From contig OX344754.2 in NCBI GenBank assembly GCA_947034885.2, forward strand, positions 23,764,501 through 23,828,500: a stretch of DNA of 64,000 nucleotides. Direction: 5' to 3'. Positions 11,583-23,408 of this stretch are shown here, one piece after another (the stretch's first letter is position 1; each line of letters opens with the position of its first letter). This DNA is from Thuidium tamariscinum. Lineage: Eukaryota; Streptophyta; Bryopsida; Hypnales; Thuidiaceae. The position numbers and the translations under genes were made by a program. The notes beneath the pieces are model-generated. The model was not told where the DNA came from. It did no database searches and worked only from the letters and a program-made list of their open reading frames with translations.

Positions 11583-12237
11583 TTAACCCCTAAATGCCCA
11601 AGGTCTGTTTTGAGCTTCTTGGAATTTGCTTTAAGTTGAACAAAATGACAACATTTTGATAAGTTATATCAATTTTTCTTTAGTTGTAACTGTACAAATT
11701 CAAACTAGACATACTAGAGATTGCATAGGAAAAAAAAACACAACAATATCACTTATGGAGTGAAAAATTACAATGTTTGACTATGGGGGTATTAAAAATG
11801 CAAAAGTGATATAAAGTGTCTCTATCCTCTTTTCACAAGTCAAATTTGAAAAGTTGGTGACCAAAAAAAAATGAGGTTAAAGGACCTAACATGCATGACT
11901 CCAATCAATTTATAGCTTCTCGTAATCTACTGTACAATTTTTGTAAATGAATTTTGAATGAGATTTTTTCTCCAAGATCTAGTGTATTTGAGGCTCATTT
12001 TCAAGAGCTCTCAACACTACAGAAAGTCAAGATTGCAAAGGGTACCCTTGCACAAAATCTTGTATAGAAAAATCACTATCCTCCATTTTCCAGATCAAAT
12101 TTTTGACACTAAAACTAGATTTCTAGAAAAACTTTTCAAAAATACAAACTACTAAAAATAGCAACTTGGTTAGATGTTATTGAACTTCAAAGTTTTGCAA
12201 ACACCATATTGTGATGCCGTGGGCATTTAGGGGTTAA
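11583..12237. mobile_element. TTAA-bounded element, CCCCTAAATGCCCA family, copy 1
   Basis: TTAA plus CCCCTAAATGCCCAAGG at the left mirrors GTGGGCATTTAGGGG plus TTAA (12234-12237) at the right. The element is 655 bp and noncoding. A second copy lies at 44472-45103 in the same orientation and shares internal landmarks such as the TTTGAGCTTCTNGGAATTTG block after the left end. Its right TTAA is also the left TTAA of the GGTAGG-type MITE that starts at 12238. Confidence 0.78.
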
Positions 12238-12510
12238 AGGTAGGTACACCCAAAAGCGCCGTGTTCCTAAAAGCACCATCTACAGTGCACATACATTTCC
12301 GAAATCAGTCATGTTCACAGATTGTAGATGGCACTTTCAGAAACAGACTTTGACTGTTAATATCTTTTGCATATGGTATCCAAATCCTGTGTTCTTTGGT
12401 GCGTTGGAACATGCTTTCACTTGCCAACAAGACTCCATAAAAATTTGAACTAATTAATAGCAGGAACTAGGCTCAGTATGAATAAGTGGCTTTTTTGGGT
12501 GTACCTACCT
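12238..12510 (-). mobile_element. GGTAGGTACACCC MITE, copy A
   Basis: The terminal inverted repeats are AGGTAGGTACACCCAAAA at the left and TTTTGGGTGTACCTACCT at the right. TTAA lies immediately outside at 12234-12237, and the right TTAA overlaps the last T (12510-12513). The interior contains a smaller inverted pair around ...CCATCTACAGTGCACAT... and ...TGTAGATGGCACTTT.... The copy at 57926-58205 matches over its full length in the opposite orientation. No open frame of note is present. Confidence 0.85.
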
Positions 12511-12513
12511 TAA

Positions 12514-14539
12514 AATGGCCCTTGCTCTGCGTTTTGAGAACTGAGAGGCACTCCCACGATTAAAACATTTCATCCAAAGCATGGGTTGCTGTCATCATTC
12601 TGGCGTGGCGTGGCTCGATGTGAGTGGGCTTTGGCTCTTAGGTCTCTTTTAAGAAAACAGAGAAAAAGAAAAAGAAAGAGAAAAAAATAGGAAACCAGCA
12701 ATATTTCTCGCCTGGCTGGGCCTTGGCTTTTGGTTCCGTGAACTTTTTCCTTATTGCAATAGAACTTGTCCATGTGTTTCAAGAAAAAGAAAAGCATCCC
12801 TTCATTTAGGGATAAAAAGTAGTTTTTATCCAAAGCTTCTCCATTCATTTAAAAGAGGAATACGAAGACCATCTCAAGATATCAATTGTCTCCACTGCAA
12901 CAATTTCATTCGTAGAGAATACAATGAAAATATCTCCAAATATTCCCACAAAAAATAAACCCAAATTATAGCTCATCATTAGGACTTTTTTTTGGACTTT
13001 CTGGTGCCACTTTGCACTAGGATGAAATAATTTGGCTAAAAAGTGACAAAAAATTGTGAAGTTTTCTGCTAGAAAACTATAAATTAAGAAAGAAATATTG
13101 GGTAAAATTGCTACATTGTCGATGAAAATATGATCATAGCCATGTGATATCAATGTTCTAATATGATATTCTCTATCCAATGTGTGGATGAATGCTAAAA
13201 TTTGGAACACTACTTTAACATTATATTAACCACTTTATATTGCCACTTTTTTTTTCTTTTTTTTTAACAAATGAAATTCATTGCATATTGCCAATTTGGC
13301 ACATCATGGGAAAATGAAAAGAAAGCCCTGCTCCCCACTTCAAGTCCTCAAAACCTCCGGCCAGCTGCCCTTCATTCCTTGCCCCCCATTCGTTGGGAAC
13401 CCCAATGACAATGACACGTGGACAGCCTTGCTTACTTCCGAATGAAAGCCAAGGCTCCCTCTTCCCATTTCTCACTGGCAACGATGAGTCGATGAGTCCC
13501 TCAGGGAATCCAGGGCGCAACGATTCCCCCCAGCAGCAATGACGGCGCAAATCCAGCCACCAGGGGACTCGGTCATTTGGTCAGCCTTCTGACACATTGA
13601 CGAGTGCACCCACATGAAATGCATCTCCTCAGCTGCTTCCGTCTAATGTAAGTTACACTTAGGTTAAGTTACACCCAAATTCCGTGCCAGCAACGAGAAG
13701 AAGAAAAAAATTTGCAAAGGAATTGTACAGTAAGTTACAGCACCCGACACCTTTGAGCATTTGAACTTGGTTCGAACAGTTGCATCACGCGTCTTGTGCC
13801 ACCCGGAGAATACTCCATTGCAATGATGGATCCTAATCCTCGAGTACAACAGTGACCAAGGCCGGCACGAGGCTTGGAGTGGGATCGGGATACAGAACTT
13901 TTCAGATATTGCCGGACTTTCGACTTTGGAAATTGACGAGTGAGATTGGCTCCGAGGTATTGCATGGTGATCGAGCTTCGGCGACGAGAGTATGGAATTG
14001 GGGATGTAATAAAGCTGCGAAGTTCGCGAGTTCAGATCAGTTTGGGGACGCTGTGGGGTACACGTCGCTAGCTAGCTCCGAGCAGCAGTATTTTCTGGGT
14101 GAACTCTCACGTGTGGGTTTCCATTGTGTGGAGCAGGGCTCGGAGGATGTAGGCAATGAGAAAAGGAGTCGAAGGAAGCTCTTTGGATTGCTGGGAGAGT
14201 TTTGGGGGGAGTGCAGGAAGACAAGCTTTGAACTAGCGATCGAGCGATCGAGCGAGCTTGGGTTGAAGACACGGAACTGGTCTTGAAGGTCTTGCGCCGG
14301 GCTTGAAGGCCTGAAGATTTGCTTGGAGAGCTTGAAGTTGGCTTGAAGAGTTTGAACTTTGGGCGAAGAGATTGCGGTTTGCTTGATGAGATCAATTTTT
14401 GAGTGAAGAGAGCTTGAGCTTTGGGTGAAGGGAAACTGAGTTTTTGAGTGAAGGGATTGAGTTTCCGAGTGGGGTATTGATCGAGGAGATTGAGATTTGG
14501 ATTGAAGAGCTTGAGTTTTGAGAGGAAGGATTGTTAGCG
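12514..14539 (+). promoter_or_regulatory. Upstream region and leader of the MLO gene
   Basis: This region lies upstream of the MLO start codon at 14540, and GC content rises from about 13,300. The last 260 bases (about 14,275-14,530) are a purine-rich leader made of degenerate TTGAAGAG/TTGAG units, for example GCTTGAAGAGTTTGAACTTT. Long open frames on the opposite strand are a by-product of this repetitive composition. No clear TATA box was identified. No gene was recognised at 12.5-13.8 kb. Confidence 0.4.
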
Positions 14540-17500
14540 ATGGCGAGTGGTGAAGAAGAGGAGGTTTCTTTGGAGCAGACGCCGTCATGGGTAGTAGCTG
14601 TTGTGTGCACGGTGTTTGTAGTAGCGTCTCTGTTGTTGGAGCGAGGCATCCACCGGCTCGGCAAGGTGAGATACGTTAGGCAAGCTTTTAATTTTGTTGC
14701 CAATCCACTCGGATTGTTCTTGCCATAGCCAACTTGTTTGCCATAGTTACGAATTTCATTCTGGAATAATAACTACTAAGTGTGTGAACCTCAAATCTGG
14801 AGGTTGGTTGGTTGAGAATAGTACATGTCCTTTTTCCACATGGCACCCGGGTGTAGATTTGAGTTCCCTAGCATGATCTCATTGAAGATCCTGCGATCGT
14901 GGGTGAAGCGAGCCCATCTTGGGAAACGGAGTGTCAGAATAGAGGATGTAGATTGGTTATCACTTCAATGGTTACCACTGTAGATTATAGTCTCCATTTA
15001 TATTCTACTTAACTTACGTGCAGTGTCATCTTCATCGCCACTATGCTCACCTGCCAATTCTGAAATTTTCTGAACACCATTGCTGAGTACTCTTTCCATC
15101 GAATTGCAATTGAAAGGTTTGAAGTGGAATTGCTGTGTATGTGGATATCTGTATTGCAGTATTTTAAGAAGAAGGACAAGAAAGAATTGTTCCACACTCT
15201 CGAGCAGATCAAGAATGGTAAGTCTGCCAAATCTCAAAGAGGCTGTTTTGTAGTCGAGTTTCGCGCATATCCGGAGTTTCTTCGGTTGTTTCCTTCTCAA
15301 TCTGCTATACATTGATCAATGGACAGTTTCTACATTGATCGTTACCTTGTCTCTCCTTTCACAAGACTGAATCCATCATTGGCTCCATACTGGAGATCAA
15401 TTCAATGATGGACACCAAATCGTAAATCCTTCTTAAAATGATTTTTGATGGATCAAAAAGTGCAGGACTATTCAATGATGGGGGCCTTCTCTTCTTTTTT
15501 TGAAAGTTTTAGATTTCATTGAGGGACGAAAATGGGTCTGTTTTTGCAGAGCTGATGTTGCTGGGGTTCATCTCCCTGCTGCTCACCGTCTTCCAGCCCA
15601 AAGTGGCCTCCATTTGTATGCCCGAGCGGCTTTCCCACCGAATGCTGCCCTGCGCATATGAAGCTCCTGCGGAAGGGCCAGCGGCTGAAGAGCCCGCAGC
15701 CGCGCGTCGGCGCTTGTTTGCTACGGAGGCGACCACCACACACCATTGCGGAGCGGTAACACAACAAACCCATGCCTCATTTTTATTAAGCTGACAACAA
15801 GAGACTTCACCTTCATCACAAAAAGATGAACTTAAACTCTAGATCTATTTTACAACTCAAACCTCTTTATTACGACCTTCTCTAATAGACTGACATTCTA
15901 AAAATATCCTGCACACTTGGTTCACTATCATAGATTGCAACACACTTGTTTTACATTCAAACTATGGCATGGTAAGTCAAAATGCTGGGACCCCACTTGA
16001 GCGAAGTTGAAGGTTTTCGTTCTAGGTCAAGTCACTAGAATCGACTCACCAGAAGCGTCTTAAGTTTAGGGTTTGAACGCCAAATCCATACTTTGGAATG
16101 TGAGGATTTCTTCGAGTTGCAACTTCCTGTACTTCTCGGTTTCGTGATGTGTGCATCAATTCTTCGTACCGAAGAGGATGTGCGAGAAAGAAACCTGAGA
16201 AATTTCGTTTCCAGTAATGAAAGAATGGTGAAATGTGTTGTTTGATTGATTGGTTGTCGCATTTCAAGGTCAAGGTTGTGGTATCTTTGCTGAACTTGGG
16301 TTGGGTTGGGTTGCTGTTGTTGTTGCAGGGCAAAGTGCCCGTGATTTCTGTCGAAGGTCTCCACCAGCTGCACTTATTCATCTTCGTTTTGGCTTGCATT
16401 CACGTCGTGTACAGTTGCTTCACTGTTCTTGTGGGCTTGGCCGAAGTAAGATCTTCTTCTTGAAAACTCAAGTCTCTCTAATTGACATGGTTTTGTTTTC
16501 TCCCCTTCGTAATCGTCTCGTCTTTTTTTAATGTATGACAAGACTTTGTACATTTGATTTTTGACGTGAAAGCTTTGTTGTGATCAGGTGCACAGATGGA
16601 AGAAGTGGGAGAATCAAGCTCGCCAAGAGGGATCATTAGCTGCAGAGGAAGGTAAAACAAAAATCACTTAGCTCAAGTTGCCCCGAGGATTGTAGCAGGC
16701 TGACCCAATTCACAACTAGAATCTACATTGAGAGAAAAAAAATTTAGAAGGCCTTTCAGTGAAGTGAATAATATTATAGCGATCTGGGTCTCAAGGAATA
16801 GTGAAACCTGCCTGTTAAAAGGAATATATAGTTTTGTTCTTGTCAACTCTCTTTTGGGCTTAGATGTGGGACCTTGAACATACTCTTAACGGTTACGAAT
16901 TCTGCCAAAAAAATGGAGTTCTTTTTCTCTGTAAATAATGTCTTCAAGAATGTAGAGTTTGTAATAACTCCATTATTGTGACTGCTTAAAAGATGCCAAT
17001 TAATCTGTATGTGAAAAAAATGTGCTACAGACAATGAGAGCGTGGCAAACATGAAGGATATTCCAAAATGTCATTGAAGAGATTTCAGATGAAGGGAACT
17101 CGAGTGTCCTTCCTTTAATTATTTCTTTCTTTTTGGTTGTGTGTGTGCAGCCATTAAGACAAAGCACCATAAGAACGAGCAGCACAAAGCTGAGCGCAAG
17201 ACTGAGAACCACAAGGCGGGTGAGAACTTCACGGAAGGCCGAATCAAATACAAATTCTTGCACCAGTCCAGAACGGGTTTAAATCTTGACGCCTATGTTG
17301 TAAGTTCAGATTCCCAAACCTTAAGGAAATCACTCTTTGTCTTTTGAAATGCAAATAACAAGGCATAATTATTGGGGTACCCCAATGAAGTAATTCATAT
17401 TACTTTCAATGTTATTGAAATATTTCACAAACGTAAACAAATCTTTTTGAAGAAAATTCTCGTATTCAGTTGTAAACATCTTAGTTTATTGTGAAAGTCA

Positions 17501-20500
17501 TTACAAATGTTACTTTCGAACGATAATTCGGTGCCACCTTGCATGTCTTTTTTCAAAATCTTGGAAGTGAATTCCATGAACAAGTTCCAAACCTACTCTT
17601 TCTAAATTTCAGGGTGAACATGTTCAACTGACAAAAGAGAGAAATTACTCCAATCTATTTATGGGTTGGCGTGAATTGAGGGCCTATTCATATTGGGTCT
17701 CACTTATTATTACAAAAAGCTGCAAGAGTTACACCAATATTACATATCTTGGTTAAGGAGGGACAACTGAAAGCTGTCAATGTGATTGCAGTATAGCTTC
17801 TTTCGGCAATTCGGAAAGCCCATCTACAAAACAGACTACTGGTGTCTCCGTATGGGTTTCATTGCAGTAAGTGAGATCTCTTCTGAATTTGTAAACTGAA
17901 AAATTGTAAACCACTTGCTGGAAATTTGAAAATTGGATAAATGTTCTTAGATTTGGATGGATGTTCTGTTTATATATGCGTGCAATCAATGGGATGTAAC
18001 ATTTTGATTCTTTAACAAATGTACATGAAACTTCCTAGTGGCGCTTTTTATTGCTCTGAAGTTGATTGTTTTTTTCGTTTATGTTGATTTCGTTTTGATT
18101 TGTGGAAAATGAATTGTTGCAACTTTTGGCTACACCAGGCTCATGATCTGAGTCCTAGTTACGACTTTCATAGCTACATCCGACGAACAATGGAGGAAGA
18201 CTTCAAACGTGTCGTGGGCATCAGGTCTTGAAACTAATCCATCTCTGCATGGTTGATTCATTTGATAAAAGCTTTGGGTGGCCGTAAGTTAAGCCTTGTT
18301 AGGACAAAGGATGAGTGATTTTAAAATGACCGTTTTGATGGTTGATATTGTGGAAAGTGTAGTTGAAAAAATGAAAATCTTGACATCATTAGATTGAGTG
18401 ATTGCGTGAAGAACATCGTTTGTGTGGGTAAAATAAATTGAATTAAACAGATAGAAACCCCCAATACTTGCACTGCAAAAATTAGTTTAAACACATAAGG
18501 TTCAAAACGTAGATTTCATATTTTGCATTTATCTGATACTTGGATTTGGATCTAGATATTTGTTAACTAACTTCTTTTTCTTGTGTGCACAACAGTGCTT
18601 TTTTATGGGCGTTCGTTTGTGTTTTCTTACTCTTGGATATCAACGGTTTGTTCCACCTGTCTCCTCTCTAAAACTCAATACATGTCAACATTAATTCCTT
18701 TTGATTGTGTTTCATCTATCAATTTGCATATTAATGGCTTTTATCTACATCAGCCCTTATTCTTATTCTTGGGTAATCTTGGAATTGCAGGCTGGTATAC
18801 CTACTTCTGGATCGCATTCATTCCTACAATAGTAAGCTCCAAAAACAACTGAGAACAAAATGATCATGCGTTGCTTAACCTGAACAAAAAGAAAAGAAAA
18901 CCATAGAAACCTACTTCCAAAACATTCTTTTAGCGCATGCCCAATAAGTACATTTCTTAGATCAAATGCAAATTGTGTCATGGTTTCATCTATCATGCTC
19001 TCATGCACACAATTTTTCATTCATTTTTTCTTGTGAATCTTAATAACACTCAAACAACCTTGCAATGAAACCTTGCAACTTGATGAAACCATTTTAATGA
19101 CACTCAAACAACCTCACAATGAAACCTTGCAACTTGATGACACCCATTTTAATGACACTCAAATAACCTCTCGATGAAACCTTGCAACTTGATGACACCC
19201 ATTTTAATGACACTGAAAGAACCTCGCAATGAAACCTTGAAACTTGATGAAACCCATTTTGGTGTTGCAAACTTTGTTTGAGGACATGGTTTCTTCTTCT
19301 TTTCTCTTTCTTTTTACAGTTACCATTTTGTTATATACAATTGAACATTAACAATTGCGCGATTTGTACAATGCAGTTAGTGTTGATTGTGGGAGCCAAG
19401 CTGCAGCATATCATTTTGGATTTGGCAATTGAAATCCGTGGAGGGGTGCAAAAGCTTGGCTTGTCAACATTGGATGACATGGATGATGATTTTAAGAAAG
19501 CGGATGAAGCCATTGTGGTCCAACCGATGAAGCCCCGGGATGACTTGTTTTGGTTCAAAAGACCACGTATCCTCATCCAACTCATTCACTTCATCCTCTT
19601 TCAGGTATGCAATAATAGGGGTCTTTTTTTTTTTCTTTTTTTCAAATTTTTTGAGAAAGTTCCAAGATGGCGATCACTTAATTTGGTGAAGCATTTGTAT
19701 TTTTACATCCATCCATGTTTTGGACCTCTTTTTAATGATATTCATGCACTTTTTCATTGAAATTGGGTGACTTCATCCACGTTTTAAATAGAAATGGGAA
19801 GTTTTTGGCAAGAGAAGTTTTTTAATGTTAAATGAACAAAATTAACTACAAGAATTGATTACTCTTGGAGACATTCATGGCTTATTGTTGAATAATTGTA
19901 TGATTGCCATCCCATATTTAAATTTTTATTACAAGTCCATCAATAAATAGAGTTAATTGTAAGTGTGCAATGAGGGACCATGAGTTGGAGTTTGAGAAAA
20001 GTGTAGGATGAAGCTCCTTGAAGCACCCAAAACTTGGTTTGATGGAATTTGGTGTTGTGTTTCTTTTATACTATTCTTATTTAAACCTTCCCTCTAACAA
20101 ACTTGGGTTCACTTCTACGAACTGGGGTTCACTTCATGATTTATTCTATTATAAAATACTAAATGATTTCTCACCAAGTTTACTTGATTATTCACTTTTG
20201 CAGAATGCCTTTGAGCTTGCTTTCTTCTTCTGGGCATTGGTGAGCAAACTCTACCATTCTAGCTAAAAATCAATAGACATGGTAAATTTTTCAAATTTGA
20301 AGTTTTATTTAGTATCGATGGTTATCAAACATAACCCTCTAATTATGTAGCCAGTCTAATTGCAATCATCTAATTAGTATCTTTGCTAAAGTTTCTCTTC
20401 TCTTTATAAAACCTTGATTTGTTTTTAAATTGGTTGTGTTTTGCAGTTTACCTATGGATTCAATTCATGCCTGGTGGGGAGGAAATGGATGATCATTGTC

Positions 20501-22512
20501 CGCCTTGGATTGGGGTAGGCTTTCAATCAACTCTGATATTATGGGTTTTAGATTTCTTCAGTAAATTGGAAGTGAATGCTGGGTTTAGAATAATCAATTT
20601 AGATTAGATTAGAATAGATGCCAATTTTTTTGGGAAATTGTAACCCACTTCCCTCTTTTAAAAAAAAGGTGTGTAAAAAAATCTCACATTGGCCGACCCC
20701 GCCCTATACTTAGGATAAACATAAAATTCTCAAAATTTCATGACCTTATCGAATTTAGTTGAATTTGAAATGCACAAAGAAGTTTTTCTATGATATGCTG
20801 TTACTAAAAGAATCTGATTGGGTGATTTTGATTCCACAGGCTCTTTGTACAAATACTTTGTAGCGCCAGTACTCTTCCTCTGTATGCTCTCGTCAGCCAG
20901 GTGAGCCCATCTTCTCCCCCAAATAGACAAGGCTTAGTTAGTTAGTGATGCCAATTTTTTTTTTGCCCATTATTTTCTGCTATTTTCTTCAGATGTGAAT
21001 TTCAAATTCTAACCTCGAGCGCTTCTAAATTTTGGATGAAAACGTGTGTAAGGACATGCAACCATCCTAATGGATAAAGTTGTGACAACAAGCCATGACA
21101 TTGTGCACTTAATGTACTCCCTCTGTCCCACTGAAAGCTTCCCGATTAGGCTGATTTACAGTCTTTGCAGGAAGAATTTGGGAAGTTTTTAGTGGGACAG
21201 AGGGAGTAATAGATAAATGCGCAAACTTGTCATAAAGTGTAGTCATTTATTCCAATCTACTCATACACCCTTGAATTGTATTTCAAACATGGAAAAGGGA
21301 GAAGACATCCACTCTTGTTTCCAATATCTTGGATGATCACTGTTTTGCATAAAACCCTCAATACAAAACTTACACTAGAAGTGTTGTTTCTTTTAATATC
21401 TCTCGTGTCTTTTTAGTAATTTTGATGCTGTTTTCACATGATGATGGTAGATGGGAACCACCATTAGGTTCACCGTGTTCAACTCCGAGCATACTGTGAA
21501 TGCCATCCATGGTTGGCGTGAGAATGCGGCAAAGAAGAAGCACTCCAAAACTGGGCCCATGCGACTATCTCATCGTTTGAAGGGCATTGTAGGCTTGAAT
21601 ACGCCCCGCGATGTCCATGGGCATGAGCATGAGCATGGGCATGAGCACACCAAAGACATTGAGCTTCCTCCCCACCATAAGCTTGGTTCTGAGCAAGGAC
21701 ACCCACACGCACATTCCCATCCGGATCATGGCCATCCCCATCCGCATCCTCATCCCCACCCACATCAAGGTAATCAACCAAATTTCTAAACATATGATAA
21801 TGCAAGTCAATTCAAGTCGAGTGCAAGTGTGAATGTTGCAAAACTCCTCATCACACTCATTGCTTGAATTTCAATCAATTTTGGAGGAAACCAATGTGGT
21901 TTTAGTTTGTGTGAAGTCCTGAACTTGTTCAAATTAAAATGAGTTGCCAAGTTATTCTTCTAAATTGGATTCTAGTCCAAGAAATGTCATATAAAACAAT
22001 CAGTACATCTCATAGCATTTGAATCATCTATCTTTAGTATATAGATTGAACTCAATCTCAGAGTGAGTAGTTAGTATAGACGACCCTCATGTATGACACT
22101 ATTCAAAGATCAATGAGATCATTTGCCACTGGAGACCCTTTTTTTAAATTAAGAAAACAAAACTGCTTGGTATAGTGGTTTATTTATTCCTGAGGTTCCT
22201 CTAGAATACTTCATTTCTTCTTATATTACTATTTACTAATGATTAATTCATGTTTTTTTGTTTTTTTTCTTCTGTATTTTTTTTCCAGATGATTCTCACA
22301 CTGTGGAGATTCGTCCATCGCCATTGATAATCACTAACAAGAACCCCACTTCAGCAAGCAACCCCAGCTCTACTCCGCCCACGTCGAAAGCCCCACCCAA
22401 GCCCTCCGCCTTTGCCAACCTCACCAAACTGGCTGTGGAGAAGGAGAAAGGCTCCAAGGATCCTGGAAACAACAACTCCCACAACAACGACAATGACAAG
22501 GAGGCTCCTTGA
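14540..22512 (+). CDS. MLO-family seven-transmembrane protein (16 exons)
   Basis: MLO proteins are plasma-membrane seven-helix proteins that bind calmodulin. Members modulate powdery-mildew susceptibility, pollen-tube reception and Ca2+ signalling. Exons: 14540-14665, 15160-15217, 15550-15755, 16329-16445, 16588-16651, 17151-17299, 17792-17866, 18139-18224, 18596-18645, 18791-18831, 19377-19604, 20204-20239, 20447-20514, 20840-20900, 21451-21769, 22289-22512. All junctions are GT/AG with consistent phase and give 635 residues. Visible signatures are the first helix (about 17-33), the GKVPVIS motif with its LHQLHLFIFVLA helix (131-155), SFFRQF, HFILFQNAFELAFFFW (about 393-410), and a calmodulin-binding segment around W477 (WRENAAKKKH). 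The tail is unusual: His-rich tracts at 510-521 and 538-561. The N-terminal ATG was preferred because it opens the first helix. Which MLO clade it belongs to cannot be told. Confidence 0.95.
19043..19262. repeat. Tandem repeat, about 56 bp x 4, in MLO intron 10
   Basis: Four imperfect units centre on AATGAAACCTTGCAACTTGA followed by CACCCATTTTAATGACACTC. They lie between the exon ending at 18831 and the exon starting at 19377. They are noncoding and do not disturb the splice sites. Confidence 0.85.
21117..21206. mobile_element. Stowaway-like MITE (90 bp) in MLO intron 14
   Basis: The left end CTCCCTCTGTCCCACT and right end AGTGGGACAGAGGGAG form a perfect 16-bp inverted repeat, with TA on both sides (21115-21116 and 21207-21208). 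CTCCCTCYGTCCC ends with TA duplication are typical of Tc1/mariner Stowaway MITEs. It is very short and sits wholly inside the intron between exons 14 and 15. Confidence 0.88.
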
Positions 22513-22937
22513 ATCCAATTCCATGCCCAACCAAGTTTGAGGATTAGTAAGTTTCACTCACAGGCCACTCAAATTGTGTGATAAACTATGCAGAGTCGGA
22601 GCTGTGTTTCTCTGGAAATTCGGCAAATTCCAAGTGCTTGGGTTAACAGGAAATGGTGGACTTGTTGTTGGGAGAGAAAGGGAAGTGAGAGTTTTGGTAG
22701 ATTCTAGTATTAGGAAATATGGTGGGAGAGGACCGGACTTCTCAAGTTTGGTACTTGCATTGGAGTACGAAACAAACGGACACAGGAAGAGAAACGGTAT
22801 TATTTGAGTACCGGATTTAGAAACCCACTTGGAGATGATTATTTTGGACTATTGGGTGGGCACCTTCCCCAAATCATCACTTTTTGTTACTATGCCTAGT
22901 TACTATTATTAAACTAGTCAAGTTCTTCTTTCACATT

Positions 22938-23152
22938 TTCTTGTTGGTAAGTGAAAGGAGGTTCCAATGATTTAAAGAATGTGGCATTTGGATACCATAT
23001 GTAAAAGTTAGGAAGGAACAAAGTTTAGTTCTAAAATAGTTTCTTCCATAGAGGTACTTAATTGATTTTAGAGATCTACTACACAGGACAATAGGTGGGG
23101 TGATGTAATGTCCAACAATTTTATAGAAGGTGCATTTTTGGATGTACCTACC
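22938..23152. mobile_element. Decayed fragment of the GGTAGG MITE, copy C
   Basis: The stretch matches the right three quarters of the MITE at 57926-58205: TCTTGTTGGTAAGTGAAAG, GGCATTTGGATACCATATG, then the terminal GGATGTACCTACC. The left end is missing. It lies about 430 bp beyond the MLO stop codon, possibly in the transcribed 3' region. Confidence 0.6.
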
Positions 23153-23172
23153 TTGCACAATTTGTCTTTGAA

Positions 23173-23408
23173 GTCATGGTTGCTTCAGTTTTCATATTGG
23201 TTGATGTTTTTAGTGAGCAAGGTTGGTGTGCCAAGGTATTTGGTTGGACACAATCCCTAAAGCTAACATTTGGAGACAAATAATTGTGAGGTCATGCTTG
23301 CTTTAGTTCTCATATTGGTTGAAGTTTTTAGTAAGCAAGGATGGTGTGCTAAGGTACTTGGTTGGACATTATCCCTATGGCTAACATTTGGAGACAAATA
23401 ATTGTGAG
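23173..23408. repeat. Tandem duplication of about 119 bp
   Basis: Two adjacent units share CATATTGGTTGANGTTTTTA, GCAAGGNTGGTGTGC and a final CATTTGGAGACAAATAATTG. They lie downstream of MLO and have no coding content. Confidence 0.85.

Noticed and set aside
14037..14703. Long minus-strand frames (up to 183 codons) rich in Ser, Pro and Lys
   Set aside because: They lie antisense to the repetitive MLO leader and first exon. The repeat composition removes stop codons, and there is no domain.
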